Below are positions 1-9,008 of a stretch of 64,000 nucleotides of DNA, one piece after another. The stretch is from Pseudomonas fluorescens (lineage in GTDB: Bacteria > Pseudomonadota > Gammaproteobacteria > Pseudomonadales > Pseudomonadaceae), in contig NZ_MOBX01000016.1 of assembly GCF_003732425.1 (NCBI RefSeq), positions 682,001 through 746,000 on the forward strand, written 5' to 3'. Position numbers and translations under genes: made by a program. Below the pieces are notes generated by a model that worked only from the letters and a program-made list of their open reading frames with translations, did not search any database and was not told the origin of the DNA. Position 1 is the stretch's first letter. Each line of letters begins with the position of its first letter.

Positions 1-1
1 G

Positions 2-802
2 CATTCCGAGCGTTTCGTGGCCGACATGGTCAAGGCGCTGCAACTGAATGCGATCAACGAGTTCAAGCGCTTCTACCGTTCGGTGGATGCTTTGCTGATC
101 GACGATATTCAGTTCTTCGCCCGCAAAGAGCGCTCGCAGGAAGAGTTTTTCCACACCTTCAACGCCCTGCTTGAAGGTGGGCAGCAGGTCATTCTCACCA
201 GTGACCGCTACCCGAAAGAAATCGAAGGCCTTGAAGAGCGCCTCAAATCGCGCTTCGGCTGGGGCCTGACGGTTGCTGTCGAGCCGCCAGAACTGGAAAC
301 CCGCGTAGCGATCTTGATGAAGAAGGCCGACCAGGCCAAAGTCGAGTTGCCGCATGACGCCGCGTTCTTCATTGCCCAGCGCATTCGCTCCAACGTCCGT
401 GAGCTCGAAGGCGCGCTGAAACGCGTGATCGCTCACTCGCACTTCATGGGCCGCGACATCACTATCGAGCTGATTCGCGAATCCCTGAAAGACCTGTTGG
501 CGTTGCAGGACAAACTGGTCTCTGTGGATAACATTCAGCGTACCGTCGCCGAGTACTACAAGATCAAGATATCGGACTTGCTGTCCAAGCGCCGTTCGCG
601 CTCGGTGGCTCGTCCGCGTCAGGTGGCCATGGCCTTGTCCAAGGAACTGACCAACCACAGCCTGCCGGAAATCGGCGATGTGTTTGGTGGCCGCGACCAC
701 ACGACCGTGTTGCACGCCTGCCGCAAGATCAACGAACTTAAGGAATCCGACGCGGACATCCGCGAGGACTACAAGAACCTGCTGCGTACACTGACCACTT
801 GA
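2..802 (+). CDS. dnaA: Chromosomal replication initiator DnaA (5' end cut by window)
   Basis: Initiates chromosome replication by binding DnaA boxes at oriC and melting the origin. Only the C-terminal 266 residues are present; the reading frame is open from base 2, so the true start lies outside. The AAA+ Walker B segment LLIDDIQFF, the box VII region ending in KSRFGWGL (arginine finger) and the domain IV DNA-binding signature GDVFGGRDHTTVLHACRKI are all intact. It is followed after 39 bp by dnaN, the usual order. The dnaA-dnaN gap is too short to hold a second origin cluster and contains no DnaA box, although one perfect box (523-531) lies inside this coding region. Confidence 0.98.
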   Translation, partial: HSERFVADMVKALQLNAINEFKRFYRSVDALLIDDIQFFARKERSQEEFFHTFNALLEGGQQVILTSDRYPKEIEGLEERLKSRFGWGLTVAVEPPELETRVAILMKKADQAKVELPHDAAFFIAQRIRSNVRELEGALKRVIAHSHFMGRDITIELIRESLKDLLALQDKLVSVDNIQRTVAEYYKIKISDLLSKRRSRSVARPRQVAMALSKELTNHSLPEIGDVFGGRDHTTVLHACRKINELKESDADIREDYKNLLRTLTT

Positions 803-841
803 TGAACACCAGCGCAGCTTATTAAGGCAAGGGACTAGACC

Positions 842-1945
842 ATGCATTTCACCATTCAACGCGAAGCCCTGTTGAAACCCCTGCAACTGGTCGCAGGCGT
901 CGTCGAGCGCCGACAGACCTTGCCGGTACTCTCCAACGTGCTGCTGGTTGTCGAAGGCCAGCAACTGTCGCTGACCGGTACCGACCTCGAAGTCGAGCTG
1001 GTTGGTCGTGTGCAACTTGAAGAGCCGGCTGAAACAGGTTCCATCACCGTGCCTGCGCGCAAGCTGATGGATATCTGCAAAAGCCTGCCCAACGACGCGC
1101 TGATCGACATCAAGGTCGACGAGCAGAAGCTGGTCGTGAAGGCTGGCCGTAGCCGCTTCACCCTGTCGACCCTGCCTGCCAACGATTTCCCGACCGTTGA
1201 AGAGGGTCCGGGTTCGCTGACGTGCAGCCTTGAGCAAAGCAAGCTGCGTCGCCTGATCGAACGCACCAGCTTCGCCATGGCCCAGCAGGACGTGCGTTAT
1301 TACCTCAACGGCATGCTGCTGGAAGTGTCCGAAGGCATCATCCGCGCTGTGGCCACCGACGGTCACCGTCTGGCCATGTGCTCGATGAAAGCCGATATCG
1401 GCCAGCCGGATCGCCATCAGGTGATCGTGCCGCGCAAAGGTATCCTTGAACTGGCACGTCTGCTCACCGAGCCAGATGGCAACGTCAGCATCGTATTGGG
1501 TCAGCACCACATCCGTGCGACCACTGGCGAGTTCACCTTTACCTCGAAACTTGTCGACGGCAAATTCCCGGACTACGAGCGCGTACTGCCGAAGGGTGGC
1601 GACAAACTGGTGCTGGGCGATCGTCAGGCCCTGCGTGAAGCGTTCAGCCGTACCGCGATTCTGTCCAACGAGAAGTACCGTGGTATCCGTCTGCAACTGG
1701 CCAGCGGTCAGTTGAAGATCCAGGCCAATAACCCGGAGCAGGAAGAAGCGGAAGAAGAAGTGGGCGTTGAATACAACGGCGGCTCTCTGGAAATCGGCTT
1801 CAACGTGAGCTACTTGCTCGACGTGCTGGGCGTGATGACCACCGAGCAGGTTCGTCTGATCCTGTCCGACTCCAACAGCAGTGCGCTGGTGCAAGAGTCC
1901 GACAACGACGATTCGGCTTACGTTGTCATGCCGATGCGTCTGTAA
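842..1945 (+). CDS. dnaN: DNA polymerase III beta subunit (sliding clamp)
   Basis: Ring-shaped processivity clamp that tethers polymerase III and other replication and repair enzymes to DNA. The 367 residues match the family length, and the protein ends in the typical MPMRL tail that lines the partner-binding pocket. The ATG at 842 follows a purine-rich AAGGCAAGGG ribosome-binding stretch. It sits between dnaA and recF (14 bp downstream), so the three genes are probably cotranscribed. Nothing looks unusual. Confidence 0.98.
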   Translation: MHFTIQREALLKPLQLVAGVVERRQTLPVLSNVLLVVEGQQLSLTGTDLEVELVGRVQLEEPAETGSITVPARKLMDICKSLPNDALIDIKVDEQKLVVKAGRSRFTLSTLPANDFPTVEEGPGSLTCSLEQSKLRRLIERTSFAMAQQDVRYYLNGMLLEVSEGIIRAVATDGHRLAMCSMKADIGQPDRHQVIVPRKGILELARLLTEPDGNVSIVLGQHHIRATTGEFTFTSKLVDGKFPDYERVLPKGGDKLVLGDRQALREAFSRTAILSNEKYRGIRLQLASGQLKIQANNPEQEEAEEEVGVEYNGGSLEIGFNVSYLLDVLGVMTTEQVRLILSDSNSSALVQESDNDDSAYVVMPMRL

Positions 1946-1959
1946 TCAGCTGACCCTGG

Positions 1960-3063
1960 ATGTCCTTAAGTCGTGTTTCGGTCACCGCGGTGCGCAATCT
2001 GCACCCGGTGACCTTCTCCCCCTCCCCCCGCATCAACATTCTTTACGGCGCTAACGGCAGCGGCAAAACCAGTGTTCTGGAAGCCATTCACCTGCTGGGG
2101 ATTGCCCGTTCGTTTCGTAGCACGCGGCTGTTGCCCGTCATCCAGTACGAGCAACTTGCCTGTACGGTGTTCGGTCAGGTCGAATTGGCCGAGGGTGGCC
2201 ATAGTGCGTTGGGGATATCGCGCGATCGCCAGGGCGAGTTCCAGATCCGCATCGACGGTCAGAACGCTCGCAGCGCTGCGCAACTGGCGGAGATTCTGCC
2301 ACTGCAGTTGATCAACCCCGACAGCTTCCGTCTGCTCGAAGGGGCACCGAAGATTCGTCGGCAGTTTCTCGACTGGGGCGTGTTCCACGTCGAACCGCGT
2401 TTCATGACCACCTGGCAGCGTTTGCAGAAGGCCTTGCGCCAGAGAAACTCCTGGCTGCGGCATGGTACACTTGACGCCGTTTCGCAAGCGGTTTGGGACA
2501 GGGAACTGTGCCAGGCCAGCGCTGAAATCGATGAATACCGCCGCGCCTACATCAAAGCCTTGAAACCAGTCTTTGAACAAACCTTGAGCGAACTGGTTGA
2601 GCTTGAGGGTTTGACGCTCAGCTATTACCGAGGCTGGGACAAAGACCGGGAATTGAGTGCCGTACTGGCTGGATCCGTGCAACGGGATCAGCAAATGGGT
2701 CATACCCAGGCCGGACCGCAACGGGCTGACTTGCGTCTTAGATTGGGCGCACACAACGCCGCGGACATTTTGTCCCGGGGTCAGCAGAAGTTGGTGGTCT
2801 GTGCACTACGGATTGCCCAAGGGCATTTGGTCAGCCAGGCCCGCCGCGGTCAGTGTATTTATCTGGTGGATGACTTGCCGTCCGAGCTGGACGAGAGCCA
2901 TCGTCGCGCGCTGTGCCGCTTGCTGGAAGACTTACGCTGCCAGGTGTTTATCACCTGTGTAGATCACGAATTATTGAGGGAAGGCTGGCAGACGGAAACG
3001 CCAGTCGCTCTGTTCCACGTGGAACAGGGCCGTATCACCCAGACCCACGACCATCGGGAGTGA
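1960..3063 (+). CDS. recF: DNA replication and repair protein RecF
   Basis: SMC-like ATPase that works with RecO and RecR to load RecA at gaps behind stalled forks. It is 367 residues long. The Walker A motif GANGSGKT lies near residues 30-37, the ABC signature region DILSRGQQKL follows at about residue 267, and the Walker B-type segment LVDDLPSELD is near the C-terminus. It starts 14 bp after dnaN. The 3' end carries a perfect parS palindrome within codons (3011-3026), and the stop overlaps the first possible gyrB start. Confidence 0.97.
   Translation: MSLSRVSVTAVRNLHPVTFSPSPRINILYGANGSGKTSVLEAIHLLGIARSFRSTRLLPVIQYEQLACTVFGQVELAEGGHSALGISRDRQGEFQIRIDGQNARSAAQLAEILPLQLINPDSFRLLEGAPKIRRQFLDWGVFHVEPRFMTTWQRLQKALRQRNSWLRHGTLDAVSQAVWDRELCQASAEIDEYRRAYIKALKPVFEQTLSELVELEGLTLSYYRGWDKDRELSAVLAGSVQRDQQMGHTQAGPQRADLRLRLGAHNAADILSRGQQKLVVCALRIAQGHLVSQARRGQCIYLVDDLPSELDESHRRALCRLLEDLRCQVFITCVDHELLREGWQTETPVALFHVEQGRITQTHDHRE
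3011..3026. promoter_or_regulatory. parS centromere site (ParB binding)
   Basis: The 16-bp perfect palindrome TGTTCCACGTGGAACA is identical to the parS sequence bound by ParB in Pseudomonas and is embedded in the last codons of recF. parS sites near the origin nucleate the ParB complex used for chromosome segregation. Sequence identity and position next to dnaA make the call strong. A degenerate copy lies at 2391-2406. Confidence 0.93.
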
Positions 3064-3068
3064 AGGCA

Positions 3069-5486
3069 TTGAGCGAAGAAAATACGTACGACTCAACGAG
3101 CATTAAAGTGCTGAAAGGCCTGGATGCCGTACGCAAACGTCCCGGTATGTACATTGGTGACACCGACGATGGCAGCGGTCTGCACCACATGGTGTTCGAG
3201 GTGGTCGACAACTCGATCGACGAAGCCCTCGCCGGCCATTGCGACGACATCAGCATCATCATCCACCCGGATGAGTCCATCACCGTTAAAGACAACGGCC
3301 GTGGCATCCCGGTAGACGTGCACAAGGAGGAAGGCGTTTCCGCCGCCGAGGTCATCATGACCGTCCTCCACGCCGGCGGTAAGTTCGACGACAACTCCTA
3401 CAAGGTATCCGGCGGTCTGCACGGTGTAGGTGTGTCGGTTGTGAACGCTCTGTCCGAAGAACTGGTCCTGACCGTTCGCCGCAGCGGCAAGATCTGGGAA
3501 CAGACCTACGTCCACGGCGTACCTCAGGCACCGATGGCCATCGTTGGCGACAGCGAAACCACCGGTACCCAGATCCACTTCAAGGCTTCCAGCGAAACCT
3601 TCAAGAATATTCACTTCAGCTGGGACATCCTGGCCAAGCGCATTCGTGAACTGTCCTTCCTCAACTCCGGTGTCGGTATCGTCCTCAAGGATGAGCGCAG
3701 CGGCAAGGAAGAGCTGTTCAAGTACGAAGGCGGCCTGCGTGCGTTCGTTGAATACCTGAACACCAACAAGACTGCGGTCAACCAGGTGTTCCACTTCAAC
3801 ATTCAGCGTGAAGACGGCATCGGCGTGGAAATCGCCCTGCAGTGGAACGACAGCTTCAACGAGAACCTGTTGTGCTTCACCAACAACATTCCGCAGCGCG
3901 ATGGCGGTACTCACCTGGTGGGTTTCCGTTCGGCACTGACGCGTAACCTGAACAACTACATCGAGCAGGAAGGTCTGGCGAAGAAGCACAAAGTCGCCAC
4001 CACCGGTGACGATGCCCGTGAAGGCCTGACTGCGATCATCTCGGTGAAAGTGCCGGATCCGAAGTTCAGCTCGCAGACCAAAGACAAGCTGGTTTCTTCC
4101 GAAGTGAAGACCGCGGTCGAGCAGGAGATGGGCAAGTACTTCTCCGACTTCCTCCTGGAAAACCCGAACGAAGCCAAGCTGGTCGTGGGCAAGATGATCG
4201 ACGCCGCCCGTGCCCGTGAAGCCGCGCGCAAGGCCCGTGAAATGACCCGCCGCAAAGGCGCGCTGGACATCGCCGGCCTGCCAGGCAAACTCGCCGACTG
4301 CCAGGAAAAAGACCCGGCACTGTCCGAACTGTACCTTGTGGAAGGTGACTCCGCGGGCGGCTCTGCCAAGCAGGGACGTAACCGCAAGACCCAGGCGATC
4401 CTGCCGTTGAAGGGCAAGATCCTCAACGTCGAGAAAGCGCGTTTCGACAAGATGATCTCGTCCCAGGAAGTGGGCACCTTGATCACCGCACTGGGCTGCG
4501 GTATCGGTCGCGACGAATACAACATCGACAAGCTGCGTTATCACAACATCATCATCATGACCGATGCTGACGTCGACGGTTCGCACATCCGTACCCTGCT
4601 GCTGACCTTCTTCTTCCGTCAGTTGCCGGAGCTGATCGAGCGCGGCTATATCTACATCGCCCAGCCGCCGCTGTACAAGGTCAAGAAAGGCAAGCAAGAG
4701 CAATACATCAAAGACGACGACGCCATGGAAGAGTACATGACGCAGTCCGCCCTGGAAGATGCGAGCCTGCACCTGAACGAAGAGGCCCCGGGCATTTCCG
4801 GTGAAGCCCTTGAGCGTCTGGTAAACGACTTCCGCATGGTGATGAAGACCCTCAAGCGTCTGTCGCGCCTGTACCCGCAGGAGCTGACCGAGCACTTCAT
4901 CTATCTGCCGGCCGTGAGTCTGGAAATGCTTGGCGACCACGCCAAGATGCAGGACTGGCTGGCCCAGTACGAAGTCCGTCTGCGCACCGTCGAGAAGTCC
5001 GGTCTTGTCTACAAGGCCAGCCTGCGTGAAGACCGTGAACGTGGCGTGTGGCTGCCGGAGGTCGAACTGATCTCCCACGGCCTGTCGAACTACGTCACCT
5101 TCAACCGCGACTTCTTTGGCAGCAACGATTACAAAACCGTCGTCACCCTTGGCGCTCAACTGAGCACCCTGCTCGACGACGGCGCGTACATCCAGCGTGG
5201 CGAGCGCAAGAAAGCCGTTACCGAGTTCAAGGAAGCCCTCGACTGGCTGATGGCCGAAAGCACCAAGCGCCACACCATTCAGCGATACAAAGGTCTGGGC
5301 GAAATGAACCCGGATCAGCTGTGGGAAACCACCATGGACCCAAGCGTGCGTCGCATGCTGAAAGTGACCATCGAAGACGCCATTGGCGCAGACCAGATCT
5401 TCAACACCCTGATGGGTGATGCGGTCGAACCTCGTCGTGACTTCATCGAGAGCAATGCGCTGGCGGTTTCGAACCTGGATTTCTGA
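3069..5486 (+). CDS. gyrB: DNA gyrase subunit B
   Basis: ATPase subunit of type II topoisomerase, which introduces negative supercoils with GyrA. The ORF is open further upstream. I choose the TTG at 3069 because it gives MSEENTYDS, matching the family N-terminus, and has GGGAG eight bases upstream; a GTG at 3060 is the alternative. This gives 805 residues. The GHKL ATPase domain shows DNGRGIPV and GLHGVGVSVVNAL, the TOPRIM domain shows VEGDSAGGSA and TDADVDGSHIRT, and QRYKGLGEMNPDQLW is at the C-terminus. The length fits the gammaproteobacterial form with its C-terminal-half insert. A strong terminator follows. Confidence 0.97.
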   Translation: MSEENTYDSTSIKVLKGLDAVRKRPGMYIGDTDDGSGLHHMVFEVVDNSIDEALAGHCDDISIIIHPDESITVKDNGRGIPVDVHKEEGVSAAEVIMTVLHAGGKFDDNSYKVSGGLHGVGVSVVNALSEELVLTVRRSGKIWEQTYVHGVPQAPMAIVGDSETTGTQIHFKASSETFKNIHFSWDILAKRIRELSFLNSGVGIVLKDERSGKEELFKYEGGLRAFVEYLNTNKTAVNQVFHFNIQREDGIGVEIALQWNDSFNENLLCFTNNIPQRDGGTHLVGFRSALTRNLNNYIEQEGLAKKHKVATTGDDAREGLTAIISVKVPDPKFSSQTKDKLVSSEVKTAVEQEMGKYFSDFLLENPNEAKLVVGKMIDAARAREAARKAREMTRRKGALDIAGLPGKLADCQEKDPALSELYLVEGDSAGGSAKQGRNRKTQAILPLKGKILNVEKARFDKMISSQEVGTLITALGCGIGRDEYNIDKLRYHNIIIMTDADVDGSHIRTLLLTFFFRQLPELIERGYIYIAQPPLYKVKKGKQEQYIKDDDAMEEYMTQSALEDASLHLNEEAPGISGEALERLVNDFRMVMKTLKRLSRLYPQELTEHFIYLPAVSLEMLGDHAKMQDWLAQYEVRLRTVEKSGLVYKASLREDRERGVWLPEVELISHGLSNYVTFNRDFFGSNDYKTVVTLGAQLSTLLDDGAYIQRGERKKAVTEFKEALDWLMAESTKRHTIQRYKGLGEMNPDQLWETTMDPSVRRMLKVTIEDAIGADQIFNTLMGDAVEPRRDFIESNALAVSNLDF

Positions 5487-5504
5487 TCCCGGTTTGCGTC
5501 AAAC

Positions 5505-5536
5505 AAAAAGGCCAACGCATTGCGTTGGCCTTTTTT
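5505..5536 (+). terminator. Rho-independent terminator after gyrB
   Basis: GGCCAACGCA and TGCGTTGGCC form a stem flanked by five A on the left and six T on the right. It can work in both directions, ending gyrB and the convergent response regulator gene. Confidence 0.93.
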
Positions 5537-5557
5537 ATTGTCTGCGATCTTTAACTT

Positions 5558-6277
5558 TTATTCGGACCCCGTCGCCACACTCTCCAACCGATAGCCATAC
5601 CCATAAATCGTCAACAACTGCCAACCCCGATCCGCCGTCAGCCCAAGTTTGTTACGCAGCCGATAGATATGCGTGTCCAACGGTCGTGACGACGCCATCT
5701 CCTCATGTGGCCAGAACCGCTCATACAAATAATCCCGCGATAACGGCCGTCCCAGATTGCTGAACAGACACCGGGCGAGCCGATACTCCCGCTCAGTCAT
5801 AACGATAGGCTTGCCTTCGCGGGTGACCGTCAGTTCCGCATCATCAAACGTCAGATCATTGAAGCTCAGCACTTCAGTCGCGGCGCTGCGCGGCTGGCTA
5901 TGTCGACGTAGTACTGCGGCGACTCGGGCTTTCAGTTCATTGGGGCGGAACGGTTTACTCACATAATCGTCGGCGCCAGCGTTCAAGGCCTGGACGATAT
6001 CGCTCTCGCCATCGCGACTGGTCAGCATGATCGCCGCCGGCGGTGCTTCCATGTGTTCGCGAGTCCAGCGCAGCAGGGCCAGGCCGGTCAGGTCGGGCAG
6101 TTGCCAGTCAAGGATCAGCAGGTCGAAGGTTTCCCGGCGCAACTGGCGCAGCAAGTCCTCGCCGCGTTCGAAGCTGTGCAGCGACCACGGCTGATCGCCA
6201 GCGTCGGCCATTTGCTGAAGGGTTTGCTCGACCCGGCGCAGTTCGGCGGGTTCGTCGTCCAGTATCGCAACGCGCAT
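5558..6277 (-). CDS. OmpR-family two-component response regulator
   Basis: DNA-binding response regulator of 239 residues. The receiver domain begins MRVAILDDE with the acidic pair, has the phospho-acceptor aspartate in LLILDWQLPDLTG, and the conserved lysine in DDYVSKPF. A winged-helix DNA-binding domain follows, ending in the wing region HIYRLRNKLG and YGYGYRLE. The start at 6277 was chosen over an in-frame upstream ATG because the receiver fold begins there and AAGGAA lies just upstream. It is divergent from a histidine kinase gene at 6447, its likely partner. The pair lies between gyrB and plsC, which are adjacent in P. aeruginosa. The target genes are unknown. Confidence 0.9.
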   Translation of the reverse strand: MRVAILDDEPAELRRVEQTLQQMADAGDQPWSLHSFERGEDLLRQLRRETFDLLILDWQLPDLTGLALLRWTREHMEAPPAAIMLTSRDGESDIVQALNAGADDYVSKPFRPNELKARVAAVLRRHSQPRSAATEVLSFNDLTFDDAELTVTREGKPIVMTEREYRLARCLFSNLGRPLSRDYLYERFWPHEEMASSRPLDTHIYRLRNKLGLTADRGWQLLTIYGYGYRLESVATGSE

Positions 6278-6446
6278 ACGCGGTGGTTCCTTGTTGCTTG
6301 GGCAGTTGGCCGATAACCATAGTCGCTCGGCCATTGCCGTGAAAGTAAGCGGTCCGCCATTGGTCGACGTCCGCTATGATTCTTCAGGTCTACGTCTCTG
6401 ACCTGTGACCCATGAAACCATTCATCCCGCCCTTCCCTTTTTCCCC

Positions 6447-7979
6447 ATGAACAACCATCGCCGGCGCGAAAGCCGTGAGCCTAGCCAAGTGCAGCGACTG
6501 TTTCGACAGTTGGTGCGCGAGTGGTTGTGGATAAGTCTAGTGCTGTTGCCACTGACTGCGCTGTTGTCGCATCGCGCGCAAGTCAACTTGCACGATGCGA
6601 CTCCCGTCATTGGGGCGTCGTTATCAGTAGGACTGGTGGCCTGTGTGCTTGGTTTGCTGCTGTGGCAACCGCGACGGGCACTTTGGCTAACACTGATCGG
6701 CATGGCGTGCGTGCTGTTGACCAGTGCCGGACTGGCGGAAATGCGTCGTTGGTGGTCGCCGACACCGGCGGTGCTGGGCATGTTGTTCGGCTATCTGATC
6801 TGGAACTGGCGGCGCCTGAGCGTGGTGCTGACGTATTTCGGCTGGGAGCTGGCACGGCTGGACAGCGAGCCGAAGGTATTCCCCGAACGCCGTCGCGCGC
6901 AATTCACCGGGGCTGATCGTTTGCAGGGCCAGATCATGGCGCTGGAGCAGGCCATGAGTCGCACCCGAGATACCCGGCGCTTTATTGCTGACGGTCTGGA
7001 GTACTTGCCCGTCGCCACACTGATCAGCGATCCCAAAGGCCAGATCCTGTTGGGCAATCGCAAGGCGCGCCAGCTATTCGAGCACAACCTGGTGGGGGCC
7101 GACGTCCTCGATCAACTGGCGCGCCTCGGTTACCCGGAGTTGTCCACAGAGTTGCGCCCGTCGCTGTCGGCCATGCCGCTGTTGGAGTTTCGCGATTACA
7201 AGGAACGTAGCCTGCGTCTGGAGCGCGCCGCCCTGCTGCCGGTGGACGGAGACACGCCGATCGGTTGGCTGCTGAGCCTCACCGATCTCAGCGCCGAACG
7301 TGCTGCCGAGGAACAGCGCGGCGTATTGCTGCGCTTTCTGTCCCACGACCTGCGTGCCCCACATTCGGCTATCCTCGCCCTGCTCGATGTTCATCGCCAT
7401 CAGGCCGGAGCGGATTCACCATTGTTCCAGCAGATTGAGCGCCAGGTGCGTCGCGCACTGGATCTGACCGATGGTTTCGTCTTGCTGGCGCGTGCCGAGT
7501 CCGAGGCCTATCAGTTCCAGCCGAGCCTGTTCGCAATGTTGGTGCTGGATGTGCTGGATCAGGCGTTGCCCATCGCCCAGCAGAAATGCATCGAACTGCT
7601 GCACGACATGGATGAGCAATCCCAGGAGCGCCTGATCATGGCTGATCAGGGGTTACTGACGCGTGCGCTGTTCAACTTGCTGGAGAATGCGGTCAAGTAC
7701 AGCCCGGCAGACACCACGATTGAACTGCGGGTCAGATGCCACGGAGAGTGGCTACGTTGCGAACTGACGGATCAGGGCAAAGGCATCGCTGAACAAGAGT
7801 TGCCTGATCTGTTCAGTCAGTACCGGCGCTTTTCCTCGGCACAAGGGATCGACGGTGTGGGCTTGGGCCTGTCGATGGTCAAAGCGGTAGTCGATCACCA
7901 TGGCGGCAAAATCGAATGCCGCAGTGTGGTCGATCAAGGCACCACGTTCCTGCTTGAATTACCGCTGATCCCCGAATAA
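6447..7979 (+). CDS. Membrane sensor histidine kinase with no visible periplasmic sensor domain
   Basis: Probable partner of the divergent OmpR-type regulator, 510 residues from the ATG at 6447; a GTG at 6405 would add 14. The N-terminus has about four hydrophobic segments with very short loops, ending in GYLIWNWRRL and an ELARLDSEP stretch that resembles the membrane tail of CHASE2 histidine kinases. A PAS-like region follows, then the H-box FLSHDLRAPHSA, N-box LENAVKYSP, G1 DQGKGI and G2 GLGLSMVKAVV. All catalytic boxes look intact. No CHASE2 domain of about 300 residues is present. Neither possible start has a clear ribosome-binding site. Confidence 0.86.
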   Translation: MNNHRRRESREPSQVQRLFRQLVREWLWISLVLLPLTALLSHRAQVNLHDATPVIGASLSVGLVACVLGLLLWQPRRALWLTLIGMACVLLTSAGLAEMRRWWSPTPAVLGMLFGYLIWNWRRLSVVLTYFGWELARLDSEPKVFPERRRAQFTGADRLQGQIMALEQAMSRTRDTRRFIADGLEYLPVATLISDPKGQILLGNRKARQLFEHNLVGADVLDQLARLGYPELSTELRPSLSAMPLLEFRDYKERSLRLERAALLPVDGDTPIGWLLSLTDLSAERAAEEQRGVLLRFLSHDLRAPHSAILALLDVHRHQAGADSPLFQQIERQVRRALDLTDGFVLLARAESEAYQFQPSLFAMLVLDVLDQALPIAQQKCIELLHDMDEQSQERLIMADQGLLTRALFNLLENAVKYSPADTTIELRVRCHGEWLRCELTDQGKGIAEQELPDLFSQYRRFSSAQGIDGVGLGLSMVKAVVDHHGGKIECRSVVDQGTTFLLELPLIPE

Positions 7980-7986
7980 CAGGCAC

Positions 7987-8017
7987 AAAAAAACCGGCTA
8001 TATCAGCCGGTTTTTTT
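7987..8017 (+). terminator. Rho-independent terminator after the histidine kinase
   Basis: ACCGGCT and AGCCGGT pair around an ATATC loop, flanked by seven A on the left and seven T on the right. The symmetry suggests it also ends the convergent plsC-like transcript. Confidence 0.9.
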
Positions 8018-8131
8018 ACATCCGAAAAAACTTATGCACCTTTTACGGTGTTTTATGAGCTTGAGAAATATATAAGCAAATCAATAACTTAATTTGAATA
8101 TTCAAGCCTTTTCAACAAAACCGTACACAGG

Positions 8132-8140
8132 TTATCCACA
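8132..8140 (+). promoter_or_regulatory. DnaA box (perfect TTATCCACA) in intergenic region
   Basis: Exact consensus DnaA box in an AT-rich gap between two convergent genes. It is one of at least 15 such boxes in the first 31 kb. Confidence 0.6.
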
Positions 8141-8145
8141 AAATC

Positions 8146-8925
8146 TCAGACAGCGACCTGATCACTTGCCGCCGGTGCTTGTGGGGCTGGTGGCAGTGAA
8201 CCCATTTCCCGTTGGGTCTTCTCGTTCCACGCTTGCACGCGGTCGTTCAGCTCGGCGATGGCGCGCGGGCCAGTGCCTTCGGCGTACATCGGTTCACCGA
8301 TGACCACGGTGATCACCCCGGGCGTTTTGCCCCAACCGATTTTCGGCCAGAACTTGCCGGCATTGTGTGCAATCGGCAGTACCGGAAGCGCCGCATTCAC
8401 CGCCAGCGCGCTGCCACTGCGGGAGAACTTGCCGACAGTGCCGTAAGGAACGCGCGTACCTTCAGGGAAGATCAGCACCCAAACGTTGTCCTTGAGCAGC
8501 TCATCACCTTTGGCGGCGACTTGTTTCAGCGCGGCTTTCGGGTTGTCGCGATCAATCGCGATCGGCCGCAGCATGGCCATGGCCCAGCCGAAGAACGGCA
8601 CGTAAAGCAATTCGCGCTTGAGCACTTGGCTCAGCGGCGAGAAATAAGCGGAGAGAAAGAACGTCTCCCAAGTGCTCTGGTGGTTCGACTGAATCACGCA
8701 GGGCCGGTCAGGCACGTTTTCCGCACCTTTGATTTCGTAACGGATACCGAGAAACACCTTGGTCAACCACAAGGCGCAACGGCACCAGTACACGTTGATA
8801 AAACGATAACGCGCCTTGAATGGCAAAAACGGCGCGATAAAAAAACTCAAGCTGCACCACAGCAGGGAGGTGGTGCCCAGCAGCAGGTAAAAGAGAAAGA
8901 TTCTGATGGCCCGCAGTATCGACAT
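8146..8925 (-). CDS. hdtS: 1-acyl-sn-glycerol-3-phosphate acyltransferase (PlsC/HdtS type)
   Basis: Membrane acyltransferase that adds the second acyl chain to lysophosphatidic acid in phospholipid synthesis. It has 259 residues. An N-terminal hydrophobic stretch spans about residues 5-35. The catalytic motif is the H-x4-acid form with H82 and E87 (NHQSTWE), and the substrate-binding FPEGTR is about 70 residues later. The neighbourhood (gmhB, glyS, glyQ upstream) matches PAO1 lptA (PA0005) and, as I recall, hdtS of P. fluorescens F113, which was reported to direct N-acyl-homoserine-lactone production when expressed. The LPA acyltransferase role is the safe call; the AHL role is inferred by homology only. 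Confidence 0.9.
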   Translation of the reverse strand: MSILRAIRIFLFYLLLGTTSLLWCSLSFFIAPFLPFKARYRFINVYWCRCALWLTKVFLGIRYEIKGAENVPDRPCVIQSNHQSTWETFFLSAYFSPLSQVLKRELLYVPFFGWAMAMLRPIAIDRDNPKAALKQVAAKGDELLKDNVWVLIFPEGTRVPYGTVGKFSRSGSALAVNAALPVLPIAHNAGKFWPKIGWGKTPGVITVVIGEPMYAEGTGPRAIAELNDRVQAWNEKTQREMGSLPPAPQAPAASDQVAV

Positions 8926-9008
8926 AGTGACGTTTACCGTTACGGGGCAATGCCCGAGTGTTCAAGCGCACTCCCGATCAATCCCTGGTCAGGAATTTCA
9001 GAAGTACT

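Noticed and set aside
803..841. Secondary origin cluster between dnaA and dnaN
   Set aside because: Only 39 bases, with no DnaA box.
3093..5273. 726-codon open frame antisense to gyrB
   Set aside because: It mirrors gyrB codon usage in a GC-rich gene; no family motif and no ribosome site. Shadow frame.
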